Below are positions 1-8,208 of a stretch of 64,000 bases of DNA, in pieces. Under the pieces are notes generated by a model. The model was not told the DNA's origin, did not search any database, and was given only the letters and a program-made list of their open reading frames with translations. Source of the stretch: JAAZIN01 sp964464625. GTDB taxonomy: Bacteria; Bacillota; Dethiobacteria; DTU022. The position numbers were made by a program, and so were the translations under genes. Within the stretch, counting starts at the first letter, position 1. Each line of letters begins with the position of its first letter. The stretch spans positions 1-64,000 of the forward strand of contig CAYXKD010000004.1 of NCBI GenBank assembly GCA_964464625.1, in the 5' to 3' direction.

Positions 1-577
1 CGGCATTGCAGATGACATATTTCTTCCGACCCGGGGCGCTGCGGCAGAATTCCCATTTGCGCGCCGTGGGGAATCCGGCGCCGCCGCGGCCGCGCAGCCC
101 CGCTGCGGCTATCTCTTCGATAACTTCTTCCGGGGTCATCTCCAGGAGGGCTCTCCTAAGGCCCCGGTAGCCCCCCCACTCCATGCTGTCGTCGATGCTT
201 TCGGGGTTGATGTGGCCGCACCTGTCCAGAATCACCCGCTGCTGCTGCCGGTAGAAATTGACATCGGCATAGCGCGGAATAGCCTGGCCGGTGACGGGAT
301 CCTCATAGAAGAGCCGTTTCACCGGTCTGCCGGAGCGCAGGTGGGACTGCACAATTTCGGGAACATCTTCCGTCTGGACCCCCGTATAGAAAATCCCCTC
401 GGGCTCCACCACAGCAATGGGGCCCTGTTCGCAGAAACCGTGACAGCCTGTGTAATCCACCTCAACTCCAGGCAGCTCCAGCCGGGCCACTTCGGCCCTG
501 AGCGCCTCGTACAGCTCCTGCGAGCCGCCGGCCTGGCATCCCGTGCCCCGGCAGATGAGAACTTTACGCCTGCTCAT
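1..577 (-). CDS. NuoF/HydB-like NADH-binding flavoprotein subunit (partial, N-terminal 192 aa)
   Basis: The 5' end of a gene running off the left edge. Residues 1-90 form a thioredoxin-like [2Fe-2S] domain (CRGTGC near the N-terminus, later CHGFCEQGP), as in the HydB/HndC type of NuoF. The core of the 51-kDa subunit then begins, with the conserved glycine-rich stretch GLRGRGGAGFPTARKW of the NADH/FMN site. The family moves electrons between NAD(H) and an Fe-S chain in cytoplasmic hydrogenases, formate dehydrogenases and complex I. The start at 577 is chosen because GAAAGG lies about 9 nt upstream; the in-frame ATG at 586 touches that site. It overlaps the nuoE-like stop by 14 bp, so the genes are probably translationally coupled. 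The C-terminal 4Fe-4S domain is not visible. Confidence 0.88.
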   Translation of the reverse strand, partial: MSRRKVLICRGTGCQAGGSQELYEALRAEVARLELPGVEVDYTGCHGFCEQGPIAVVEPEGIFYTGVQTEDVPEIVQSHLRSGRPVKRLFYEDPVTGQAIPRYADVNFYRQQQRVILDRCGHINPESIDDSMEWGGYRGLRRALLEMTPEEVIEEIAAAGLRGRGGAGFPTARKWEFCRSAPGRKKYVICNA

Positions 578-1061
578 GGTTCTCATCCTTTCTCTTGAGC
601 AGCTGCCCCACTTTTTTGGGGTTCATCCTGCCGTAGACCTGCTCATTGATGACCATGCTGGGAGCGAGGGCGCAAACCCCGATACAGGCCACTGTTTCCA
701 GGGTGTATTCAAGGTCCGCCGTGGTCTCGCCCTCTTCTATGCCCAGGCGCTGTTTGACGAGCTTGAGGATGGTTTTACCGCCCCGGACATGGCAGGCCGT
801 CCCCCGGCAGACGCGGATGGTGTTGCGGCCGCGGGGTTCGGTGTAGAGCTGCGCATAGAAGGAGATCACTCCCTGCACCACGCTGGGGAAAAGTTTTAAT
901 CTGCCGGCAATTACCGGAATGGCTTCGGGATGGATATAGCCGAACTCCCTCTGGATTTCCTGGATCAGGGGAATTAAGGTCCAGCTTTCGCCGCGGCTGT
1001 GGTCATCGATGATCTCATGCAGGCGGGGCCAGTCAATTTCGTTATGCTCCGGGTTCATCAT
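564..1061 (-). CDS. NuoE/HydC-like [2Fe-2S] subunit
   Basis: A 165-aa protein of the 24-kDa (NuoE) family. The N-terminal helical part is followed by a thioredoxin-like domain with four cysteines in CRGTACHVRG and CIGVCALAPS that bind a [2Fe-2S] cluster. It normally partners NuoF/HydB and passes electrons to or from the flavin. The start has AAGGAG 5 nt upstream. It overlaps the preceding large-subunit gene by 20 bp and the following nuoF-like gene by 14 bp, so the three are one operon and probably one complex. The length is normal for the family. Confidence 0.93.
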   Translation of the reverse strand: MMNPEHNEIDWPRLHEIIDDHSRGESWTLIPLIQEIQREFGYIHPEAIPVIAGRLKLFPSVVQGVISFYAQLYTEPRGRNTIRVCRGTACHVRGGKTILKLVKQRLGIEEGETTADLEYTLETVACIGVCALAPSMVINEQVYGRMNPKKVGQLLKRKDENHEQA

Positions 1062-3798
1062 GACCGCTCCTTTCTATCCGGATATAGCATCTCTTCAGGG
1101 CCGAGCTGTGGGCCGGCTCTTCCGGGGAGGAGCTGAATAGAGCGGCCACCGGGCTGTCGGAGCGGGAACGGGGCATGGTGACGATGCCCTGCGGCAGCTC
1201 ATCGGAATACTCAACCACCGCCGGCAGCCTTCCGCTCTCTGAGATAACTTCAACATGATCGCCGGGGCTCAGCTCCATAATCCCGGCATCGAGACTGTTC
1301 ATTTTGAGAAAGGGGTCGGGTGAAAAACGGCTGAGCCTCCCTGACCTTGAACTCCTGGCGCCGCTGCCCCACCGGAAGAGTGTGCTTTCCGGCAGCAGGA
1401 TAAAGTAGAGAGGCGCGCTCCCTGACGCTGTCCCCGGGGCCGGCTCTGACGCGCTCCCCGCCGCCGGCGGGGACTCCGGCACCGGTTCCGGCACCGGTTC
1501 CTGCTCCGGGGGGGTCTCCTTCATCGGCGAGAAAGAGGGGAATTTCTTTAAGGGCAATCTCTGATCGGCCCTTGCTCCCAGAAAATCCTCTTCTTTCTCG
1601 GGGAGCTCTTCTCCCCAGTCGCATTTATAGAAAGGTAGAAGCTCCTCTATCTCTTCGCGAACCTGCTCCAGGGAGCTAAAGGGCAGCGGCCTCCCCATGG
1701 CTCCGGCAAGGTGCAGGATAATCTTCCAGTCCGGCCTGCTTTCACCGGCAGGCTTCAGGGCAGGGGATATTTTTTGCACCTTTCCCTCCAGGCTGGTGAA
1801 GGCGCCTTCCTTTTCCGCAAAGGAGGCCGCCGGGAAGACCACATGGGCCATCCTGGCCGTTTCAGTCAGAAAGAGCTCCTGAACTGCCAGAAATTCCAGT
1901 GAAGTGAGGGCCTCTTCAACGCGGGCCGACCCTGGAAAAGCAGCCGCTGGATTTTCACCGGCAATGAGCATCCCCTTGATTTTTCCTTTGCGCGCCTGAT
2001 CCATCATCTCCAGTGCACCCAGGCCGGGCCCGGAGGGGAGCGCTGTCCGCCAGTGCGTTTCAAATTTTTTCCGAATGGGAAGATCATCTATGTGCTGGCG
2101 GCCCGGTAGATAATCGGGCAGCGCACCCATATCAGAGGCTCCCTGGGCATTGCACTCCCTGAGCAGCGCCCTGAGGCCCCCTCCCCTGCGCCAGATATGG
2201 CCTGTGAGCAGGGCCAGGTTGAGCAGCGCCCTGACATTTTCCTCTCCCCGGGGCTGCTGCATAATCCCGCTGCCGAAGATGATCGCCGCTTTGCCCGCCC
2301 TGGCGTAAAGCCGGGCGGCCTGGCGGATCTGCTCTGAATCGACGGCGCTGGCCTCTGCCGCTCTTTTCAGGGGGAAATTGCTTAAAGAGGCGAGGAGATC
2401 GTGGTATTTCTCTGTTTTCCGGGCAATGAATTCCCGGTCGGTCCACTCTTCATCAATGATCACTTTGGCCATGCCTTTCAGAAGCGCCAGGTCGGTGCCC
2501 GGCCGGGGCTGCAGCCGGCAATGGGCAAAGAGGTCGAGCTTTGTCTTCTTCCGGGGATCAATGAGAATCAGTTTTGCCCCCTGCGCTTTGACGGCGCGCT
2601 TGATCTGGTAGCTTACCAGCGGCGCCGAGGCCGGGGGATCGGCGCCGATAACCATGATCAGATCTGCGCGGGCCAGATCGGCCAGGGGGTAGGTTATACC
2701 GGGAAAACCGACGCAATCGTAAAAGGCGCGGCGGGCTGCTGCATAATAGAGGCTGCTGCCATTATCGATGTGCTTTGTCTCCAGCACTGTGCGGGCAAAT
2801 CTCTGCAGCAGGTAATTCTCCTCATTGGTGCAGTTTGCCGCACCGAAGACAGCCAGGCTTTCCGGACCGTGCTCTTCTTTAATCCTGCTCAGGGCCGCTG
2901 CAGTTACCGCCAGCGCCTCCTCCCAGGAGGCTTCCCTGAAGGTGCCCTCTTCTTCTTTGATGAGCGGCCGGGTCAGCCTCTCTGAGCTGTGAATGAAATC
3001 GCAGCCGTAGCTGCCCCCGGCGCAGAGTGTTTCCGGGCCCCTTTGGTCAGCGGCGGGCACGACGCGGGCCACCCGGTTATCTTTCACCTCCAGGGAGATG
3101 GTGCAGCCGCAGCTGCAGTAGGGGCATGTTGATTTTACGGCGGTGCCGGTGCTCCCCCTGTAGAGGGGCTCCCTCTCCATAAGGGCCCCTGTGGGGCACA
3201 GGGCGACACAGGTTCCGCAAAATGTGCATTCTGAATTCTCCAGGGGGGCATCAAAGAGGGTGGCCGGCCTGGTCTTAAAGCCCCGCCCATAATAGTCAAG
3301 GGCCCCTTCAACAACCAGCTCCTGGCAGGCTCTAATGCAGCGGGCGCAGAGAATACACTTGCTCATATCCCTGAGAAGAAAGGGGTTTACCTCTTCAGTA
3401 AGGGCGGCCTGGGGGATCCGGTCGAGCTCGATTAACCCTATGCCCATCTCCGAAGCGAGCCGGCGCAGCTCGCACCGGTTGCCCTTGTCGCAGACGAGAC
3501 AGGCATCGGGATGGCTGGCCAGCATGAGCTGGAGAATCATTTTGCGATGTTCGAGAACGCGCGGCGATTCCGTGTTGATGATCATCCCCGGAGCGATGGG
3601 GGTAACACAGGATGCCAGCAGCGCTCCATTGGCTTCATTTTCCACCAGGCAGATACGGCAGGCGCCGATGGGATTGAGCGAAGCATGGTGGCAAAGCGTG
3701 GGGATGGTAATGCCGGACTCCCGGGCCAGCTCCAGGATGGTTAATCCCGGATGGCCGCTAACTTCTTGCTGATTGATGGTTAAAGTTACAGGTTGCAA
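1042..3798 (-). CDS. Formate dehydrogenase/NuoG-like large subunit without the catalytic Cys/Sec
   Basis: A 918-aa protein with a plant-type [2Fe-2S] domain (about 1-80, CHHASLNPIGACRIC), a His-Cys 4Fe-4S region, two 4Fe-4S motifs (about 147-205), a further 4Fe-4S domain (CPYCSCGC) and a molybdopterin-oxidoreductase domain from about 230. A Pro/Glu/Ala-rich linker (about 755-800) leads to a C-terminal dinucleotide-binding-like domain. After TNEENYLLQRFART, active formate dehydrogenases have D-x-C-A-R-x-(Cys/Sec)-H; here that stretch reads DNGSSLYY, so both the catalytic Cys/Sec and the next His are Tyr. Formate oxidation by the usual chemistry is therefore unlikely. With the NuoE and NuoF subunits it may be a soluble NAD(H)/ferredoxin oxidoreductase. 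It starts at TTG 8 nt after AAAGGCGG. The exact reaction is unknown. Confidence 0.85.
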   Translation of the reverse strand: MQPVTLTINQQEVSGHPGLTILELARESGITIPTLCHHASLNPIGACRICLVENEANGALLASCVTPIAPGMIINTESPRVLEHRKMILQLMLASHPDACLVCDKGNRCELRRLASEMGIGLIELDRIPQAALTEEVNPFLLRDMSKCILCARCIRACQELVVEGALDYYGRGFKTRPATLFDAPLENSECTFCGTCVALCPTGALMEREPLYRGSTGTAVKSTCPYCSCGCTISLEVKDNRVARVVPAADQRGPETLCAGGSYGCDFIHSSERLTRPLIKEEEGTFREASWEEALAVTAAALSRIKEEHGPESLAVFGAANCTNEENYLLQRFARTVLETKHIDNGSSLYYAAARRAFYDCVGFPGITYPLADLARADLIMVIGADPPASAPLVSYQIKRAVKAQGAKLILIDPRKKTKLDLFAHCRLQPRPGTDLALLKGMAKVIIDEEWTDREFIARKTEKYHDLLASLSNFPLKRAAEASAVDSEQIRQAARLYARAGKAAIIFGSGIMQQPRGEENVRALLNLALLTGHIWRRGGGLRALLRECNAQGASDMGALPDYLPGRQHIDDLPIRKKFETHWRTALPSGPGLGALEMMDQARKGKIKGMLIAGENPAAAFPGSARVEEALTSLEFLAVQELFLTETARMAHVVFPAASFAEKEGAFTSLEGKVQKISPALKPAGESRPDWKIILHLAGAMGRPLPFSSLEQVREEIEELLPFYKCDWGEELPEKEEDFLGARADQRLPLKKFPSFSPMKETPPEQEPVPEPVPESPPAAGSASEPAPGTASGSAPLYFILLPESTLFRWGSGARSSRSGRLSRFSPDPFLKMNSLDAGIMELSPGDHVEVISESGRLPAVVEYSDELPQGIVTMPRSRSDSPVAALFSSSPEEPAHSSALKRCYIRIERSGHDEPGA

Positions 3799-3836
3799 TT
3801 TGGAATCCGCCTTTCACTTTACTGATCAGGATGTTT

Positions 3837-3882
3837 CGGCCGGTGTCGGGGCAAAAGCAGGCAGGGATCCAAACACCGGCCG
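3837..3882. repeat. Inverted repeat with 10-bp perfect arms
   Basis: CGGCCGGTGT at 3837-3846 pairs exactly with ACACCGGCCG at 3873-3882 across a 26-bp loop. It lies in the gap between the tandem-receiver gene (ends 3905) and the large redox subunit (starts 3798). There is no U-run, so it is not a standard terminator. It could be an operator, an mRNA processing or stability hairpin, or an attenuator that sets the relative levels of the signalling and redox genes. Confidence 0.5.
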
Positions 3883-3904
3883 GCCGCCGGGACTGGAAAC
3901 ACTC

Positions 3905-4654
3905 TTAACAGGCCATCCTGATCGCTTCGAGCAGCTGGGAACTGACGCTTTTCTTGGGGATAAAGTCAAAGGCACCGGCCTCTTTGCTGGCGATGATATT
4001 GCCTTCATCATCATACTGGCTCAACACCAGAACTTTGACATCCTCGCAGACGCTGGTGATCTCTTTCATCGCCTCGATGCCGTTCAGCACGGGCATGGCA
4101 ATATCCATAAGCACAACATTGGGGAGCAGCTGGTGTGTCTTTTCAATGGCATCCCGGCCGTTGACGGCCTCCCCGACAATGAGCATATCTCTCTGCAGAT
4201 TTACAAGGGCGCATATTCCTTCCCTGACCACGGCATGATCATCGGCGACGAGGACCCGGATTTTCCTGGTAGCTTTATCCAGCAGCTTCTCAATAGTCGA
4301 TAGAAGCACAGGCAGCTTGAGCGGCCGGAAAAAATAGTCGGATACATCCAGACGCATCCCTTCGTCCCTTCTCCAGCCGCTGACATGCTGTTTTTCAATG
4401 GGGACATCAACCACCACAACGGGCAGGCTGCGCGTTGCCGGTGTCTCTTTCAACCACTGGTGCATTTTGAAAGCATCGCCGCGGGGCCTGATGGAGCCCA
4501 AAACTATGAGCTGCGGCCTGCCGCTCCGCACCAGTTCCTGTGCCTCCATTCTTTCCGTGGCAACAAATACTTCGCTGCCTTTTCTCTCGAGTTCGGCCTG
4601 CAAATTCAAGGTAAACTCCTGTTCCTGATCAACAATAAGAATTCTGGTAGCCAT
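3905..4654 (-). CDS. Tandem receiver protein A (degenerate REC plus NarL-type REC, no output domain)
   Basis: A 249-aa protein starting at ATG 4654, directly after GGAGGAGG. Residues 1-125 resemble a receiver domain, but the phospho-acceptor Asp is Gly (IVLGSIRPRG) and the conserved Lys position reads RPLK, so this half is probably not phosphorylated. Residues 130-249 form an intact NarL-type receiver: ADD acid pocket, Asp in VVLMDIAMP, Ser in LVLSQYD and Lys in IPKKS. The chain stops where the LuxR-type helix-turn-helix would follow. It may act as a phosphate sink, relay or binding partner for the nearby kinase. It is a close paralogue of the next gene upstream. Confidence 0.85.
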   Translation of the reverse strand: MATRILIVDQEQEFTLNLQAELERKGSEVFVATERMEAQELVRSGRPQLIVLGSIRPRGDAFKMHQWLKETPATRSLPVVVVDVPIEKQHVSGWRRDEGMRLDVSDYFFRPLKLPVLLSTIEKLLDKATRKIRVLVADDHAVVREGICALVNLQRDMLIVGEAVNGRDAIEKTHQLLPNVVLMDIAMPVLNGIEAMKEITSVCEDVKVLVLSQYDDEGNIIASKEAGAFDFIPKKSVSSQLLEAIRMAC

Positions 4655-4868
4655 TTTTCCTCCTCCTTCCATTTGATTTATCCGAATCTTCAATTATATT
4701 TAACCCCATTCCCCGCCTCTCCGAAAGAGGCATAAACCTGATCCCCTTTCCCCGCCCCCCTCAACTTTTTCAGGATATCACCCTATTTTTAACTCCCGCC
4801 TCCAGGAATTATCGCCGCCACTGTAAGGTTTCACCCTAGATCATACCAGCCCATACCAGCCCATAAAA

Positions 4869-4909
4869 AAGTTAGTGAACTTGGTGCCAGGCACCGAGTT
4901 CACTAACTT
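4869..4909 (-). terminator. Palindromic repeat acting as a probable terminator
   Basis: Two 20-nt arms around a central base, with core GGTGCC-A-GGCACC and one mismatch. Read on the minus strand, the stem is followed by a T-run (plus-strand A-run 4865-4870). It lies just after the stop of receiver protein B, so it has the form of a rho-independent terminator. It belongs to the dispersed palindrome family found about ten times in the window. The preceding 4845-4866 contains two copies of CATACCAGCC. Confidence 0.65.
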
Positions 4910-4925
4910 GGGATCAGTGGGGGGG

Positions 4926-5705
4926 TTATGAGCAGTATCTGGCCCACCGTCGGGATCGTCTTGCTGTTCTGATGGCCTTCAGGAGGCCGGTGCTGACGCT
5001 TTTTTTGGGAATGAAGCTGATGGCTCCAGCCTCTCTGCTTTCAGCAATAGAGCCCTCATCATCATACTGGCTTAAAATGAGAACCCTGACATCTTTGCAC
5101 CTGCTTTTAATCTGCCGCATGGCTTCGATGCCGTTAAGCTCAGGCATCATGATATCCATGAGCACCACATGGGGCAGCAGCTGCTCTGTTTTTTCAACTG
5201 CATCCCTCCCGTCCACTGCTTCTCCGATGATGATTATATCTTTTTGCAAATTCAGCAGGGCGCATATTCCTTCCCTGACAATATCATGATCATCTACCAC
5301 AAGCACCCGGATCTTCCTGGCGGTTCTGCAGAGCAGATCCTCAACTACCGTAACAAGCGCAGTTAGCTTCAGGGGGCGGCAAAAGTAGTCCTCGGCATCG
5401 AGCCGCAGCCCCTCATCCCTTCTCCAGCCGTATAGAGGCTGTTTATCAGGGGGAACGTCAACCACCACCAGAGGCAGGCTTGCCGTAGCCGGCCTCTTTT
5501 TAATCCACTGGTGAAATTTAAAAGCATCCCCGCGTGGTGTAATAGCGCCCAGGATTACGAGCTGGGGGTTTCTACTCTCCACGATCTCCTGGGCTTTCCT
5601 TTTATCGCAGGCAATAAACACTTTGCAATGTCGTTTTTCAAGTTCTTCCCGGAGATTGACAGTAAAGCGGTCATCTTGATCTACAATGAGGATGATCCTT
5701 TTCAC
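4926..5705 (-). CDS. Tandem receiver protein B (degenerate REC plus NarL-type REC, no output domain)
   Basis: A 259-aa paralogue of the protein at 3905-4654 with the same order: a degenerate N-terminal receiver (VILGAITPRG, Gly at the phospho-acceptor position) and an intact C-terminal NarL-type receiver (VDD pocket, Asp in VVLMDIMMP, Ser in LILSQYD, Lys in IPKKS). A short basic tail (RRSRRWARYCS) follows and there is no helix-turn-helix. It starts at GTG after GGGGGAG. The shared RGDAFK and GWRRDEG motifs in both paralogues suggest that the first domain keeps a selected function such as protein binding. It lies between the NarL-type regulator and its paralogue. Confidence 0.85.
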   Translation of the reverse strand: MKRIILIVDQDDRFTVNLREELEKRHCKVFIACDKRKAQEIVESRNPQLVILGAITPRGDAFKFHQWIKKRPATASLPLVVVDVPPDKQPLYGWRRDEGLRLDAEDYFCRPLKLTALVTVVEDLLCRTARKIRVLVVDDHDIVREGICALLNLQKDIIIIGEAVDGRDAVEKTEQLLPHVVLMDIMMPELNGIEAMRQIKSRCKDVRVLILSQYDDEGSIAESREAGAISFIPKKSVSTGLLKAIRTARRSRRWARYCS

Positions 5706-5831
5706 CTTAAACTCCCCCTTTCTTCAGATCTAATTTTTTCTCTCCCCGGCTCCCGGCGAAGAGACCAGCTGCACTGCATTGCTCCGGGCACAGCAGGAGA
5801 GGTCTCCCCTTATGGGCTGCATGGGCTGCCT

Positions 5832-6485
5832 TCACAGGGGAATGATTTTTTTGCGCAAAGCATATTTGACCAGCTCGGCGCGGTTATGGAGATCGAGTTT
5901 GTTCATCAGCCTGGTGCGGTGACTGTCCACGGTTTTGGGGCTGATGAAGAGCATACCCGCTATCTCCCTGGCGGTCCGCCCTTCCGCAAGAAGGCGGAGC
6001 ACCTCTTTTTCCCGCTCTGTTAACAGCTCGTAGGGATCACCCCTTTTTTTTGAGTCAGTCTCCAGCTGGTAACTCTCGACAAGGTGCTTTGTGGCCGATG
6101 GAGAAAGAAAGGAGTCGCCACGATAAACAGCGCGGATTGCTGAAACAAGCTCTGTGGAGGCTGCAGATTTGTTCAGGAATCCGTGGGCGCCGGCCTCGAG
6201 TATGGATAGAACATGCTCTTTGTGATCGTACTGGGTCAAAACAAGCACCTTAATTTCCGGGAACTCCTTGCAAATATTCCGGGTGGCCTCCAGTCCCCCC
6301 ATTACCGGCATATCCAGATCCATGAGCACAAGGTCCACAGGCTGCTCTCTGGCGAGCTCCATGGCCTCATTTCCATTGGCGGCTTCGCCAACTATTTCTA
6401 TTTCGGGTGACAGCTCCAGCAAGGCCGAGACACCCTCCCGGACGATGGTGTGGTCGTCGACCAGCAGCACCCTTATCTTCGGCAT
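5832..6485 (-). CDS. NarL/FixJ-family response regulator
   Basis: 217 aa. The N-terminal receiver (about 1-120) has VDD, the phospho-acceptor Asp in LVLMDLDMP, Thr in LVLTQYD and Lys in LNKS. The C-terminal LuxR-type helix-turn-helix (about 150-217) carries LTEREKEVLRLLAEG and ISPKTVDSHR. This is a DNA-binding regulator normally phosphorylated by a HisKA_3 kinase, here the GAF kinase encoded immediately upstream. GGGGAGCC precedes the ATG at a proper distance. It is the only protein of the signalling group with a DNA-binding output, so it is the likely transcriptional effector. Confidence 0.93.
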   Translation of the reverse strand: MPKIRVLLVDDHTIVREGVSALLELSPEIEIVGEAANGNEAMELAREQPVDLVLMDLDMPVMGGLEATRNICKEFPEIKVLVLTQYDHKEHVLSILEAGAHGFLNKSAASTELVSAIRAVYRGDSFLSPSATKHLVESYQLETDSKKRGDPYELLTEREKEVLRLLAEGRTAREIAGMLFISPKTVDSHRTRLMNKLDLHNRAELVKYALRKKIIPL

Positions 6486-6621
6486 AGTTTCAGGCTCCCC
6501 TCAAATCCCCGAAAGTTTTGCATTCACCCTGCGGCCGGCCGGCCGGCAGGCTGGCGGCCAACAAGCGGCCAACTGCGGGCAATCAGGCGGCAGGGGCAGG
6601 CAGCGGGTCCCGGGGCCGGTT

Positions 6622-7917
6622 TCAAAGCAGAGGAATGATTCCGATCACATTGGTCCCCTTTCCTGGCTGTGAATGGACGGAACAGTTTCCGCCGATGAGC
6701 TTCATCCTCTCTTTGGAGATAATCAAGCCCATGCCGTGCCTTTTCTTCTGGCTGTTGGTCTGGCCAATCCTGGAGACATCAAAACCGATGCCGTCATCCC
6801 GGATGGCCAGCTCCAGGTAGTCATCCCTTTTTTGCAGCGATATGGTTACATTTTGGGCCCCGGAGTGCTGAACAATGTTGGAGACAACTCCCTGAACCCA
6901 GCGGAAAAGGTTGACTTCATCTTCCGCCGAGAGGGGCAGGGGCGCCTCCATGATGTCAAAGGTGATCTTAATATTTAAGGGCAGGAGGCAGGATTCGGTA
7001 TAGTGACGAATGGCTGGAATAAAGCCTAGAGAATCCAGCAGCGTTGGGCGAAGATCGGAGATGATGCGGTTGACTTCGTTGTTGATCTGAACGGCGGTGG
7101 TGTGGACTTTTGACAGCATGGCTAAGAATCTCTGATCCTGCAGCCCCATCATCCTGGCCATTTCGCTCAACGTTTTTAGATTCAGCGTTAAAGCGGCCAG
7201 CATCTGGCTCGTTTCATCGTGCAGCTCCTGAGAAATCCTTTTCTTCTCCTTCTCCTGAGCATTGATCACCTGGCGCGCCACATCGCGGTACCTCTCCCTT
7301 TTATCCTGCAGCCTCTCCTGAAGCCGGAAGTGGCCCACAGCAAGACCCAGTTGATCCCCGATGGAGTGCAATATATGCATATCTTTTTCATCAAAATGCT
7401 TTACCTGGCAGCTGGCGCAGTTCAACACCCCCAAAACCTCTTCCCGAAAACGTAAGGGAACGCTGATAAAGGCGCGCAGCCCCTCTGTCTTGATGAGATC
7501 CCCATGGAGAGCTTCCCTCTCTTCAGAAATATCGTCCAGCAGGATCGCCTTTCCTGTGGAGGCCACCTTTCCATTAATCCCTTCGCCGGGCTTGACAGAC
7601 ATTATCCGGGCAAATTCATGGGACAAACCATGATACACATGGTAGGTCAGCTTCTGTCTCCGCTCATCCAGAAGCATTACACCGCCATAAGTGCCCCCGA
7701 TAAATTCAAGCGTTTTCTGCACCCCTAGACTCAGGATTGTGTCAAGGTCGCTCAGCCCGCTCACTGTGGAGGTGATCTGGCTCAAGAGCAACAGCGGATC
7801 AATAGCCTTTTTCTCGCCGCTATTTTCGTCTAAAGGAGGATCTATCGTGGGAATTCCTGTATGTTCAACATGCCCCGGTGATAAGTTGGCCGGCGATGGA
7901 TCCATCCCTGCAACCAT
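6622..7917 (-). CDS. GAF-domain sensor histidine kinase (NreB/DegS type)
   Basis: 431 aa from ATG 7917, chosen because GGGAGG lies 9 nt upstream; a longer frame to 8025 would run through the promoter. A GAF domain occupies about 45-195, followed by a short coiled linker and a HisKA_3 dimerisation domain with the phospho-acceptor His in QELHDETSQ (about 230). The HATPase domain has SNIVQHSGAQ, DDGIGFD and GMGLIISKERM. There is no membrane segment, so it senses a cytoplasmic signal; three Cys lie in the GAF domain and linker region (CASC and nearby). It heads the signalling operon and should phosphorylate the NarL-type regulator and possibly the tandem receivers. Confidence 0.92.
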   Translation of the reverse strand: MVAGMDPSPANLSPGHVEHTGIPTIDPPLDENSGEKKAIDPLLLLSQITSTVSGLSDLDTILSLGVQKTLEFIGGTYGGVMLLDERRQKLTYHVYHGLSHEFARIMSVKPGEGINGKVASTGKAILLDDISEEREALHGDLIKTEGLRAFISVPLRFREEVLGVLNCASCQVKHFDEKDMHILHSIGDQLGLAVGHFRLQERLQDKRERYRDVARQVINAQEKEKKRISQELHDETSQMLAALTLNLKTLSEMARMMGLQDQRFLAMLSKVHTTAVQINNEVNRIISDLRPTLLDSLGFIPAIRHYTESCLLPLNIKITFDIMEAPLPLSAEDEVNLFRWVQGVVSNIVQHSGAQNVTISLQKRDDYLELAIRDDGIGFDVSRIGQTNSQKKRHGMGLIISKERMKLIGGNCSVHSQPGKGTNVIGIIPLL

Positions 7918-7995
7918 TTTTTGGACCTCCCTTCGTAATATAGTCTTAGTATATGCCCTCTTTAGACAATTGGGAATATTGCCAAACCTGATATC

Positions 7996-8025
7996 ATTAT
8001 ACTTGACGGAGGCTTTGGCTGTCAA
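7996..8025 (-). promoter_or_regulatory. Consensus sigma-A promoter of the kinase operon
   Basis: On the minus strand TTGACA (8020-8025) is followed after 18 nt by TATAAT (7996-8001). Both hexamers match the housekeeping consensus perfectly. The ATG of the kinase is about 80 nt downstream. The strength predicted from sequence suggests constitutive expression of the signalling genes. Confidence 0.85.
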
Positions 8026-8059
8026 TATCTCGCAGAATTTATCCTGGAATTTTTAACTT

Positions 8060-8153
8060 GGGCCAGTTGACAAAGTAAATGCAACCGGGACTTTAGAGAA
8101 GGGTTGCGGTAACTCCGACAAATAGACAGGGCCAGTTGAAAAAGTAGATGCAA
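8060..8153. repeat. 25-bp imperfect direct repeat pair
   Basis: GGGCCAGTTGACAAAGTA at 8060 and GGGCCAGTTGAAAAAGTA at 8129 begin two 25-bp copies differing at two positions, 69 bp apart, between the kinase promoter and rluB. No open frame links them. They may be ends of a lost insertion element. Confidence 0.6.
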
Positions 8154-8208
8154 GGGGTGCCCGGTGGGGGTCGGTGCGGTGCGCTGCTATTTGTGTCGTC
8201 ACCATTTC

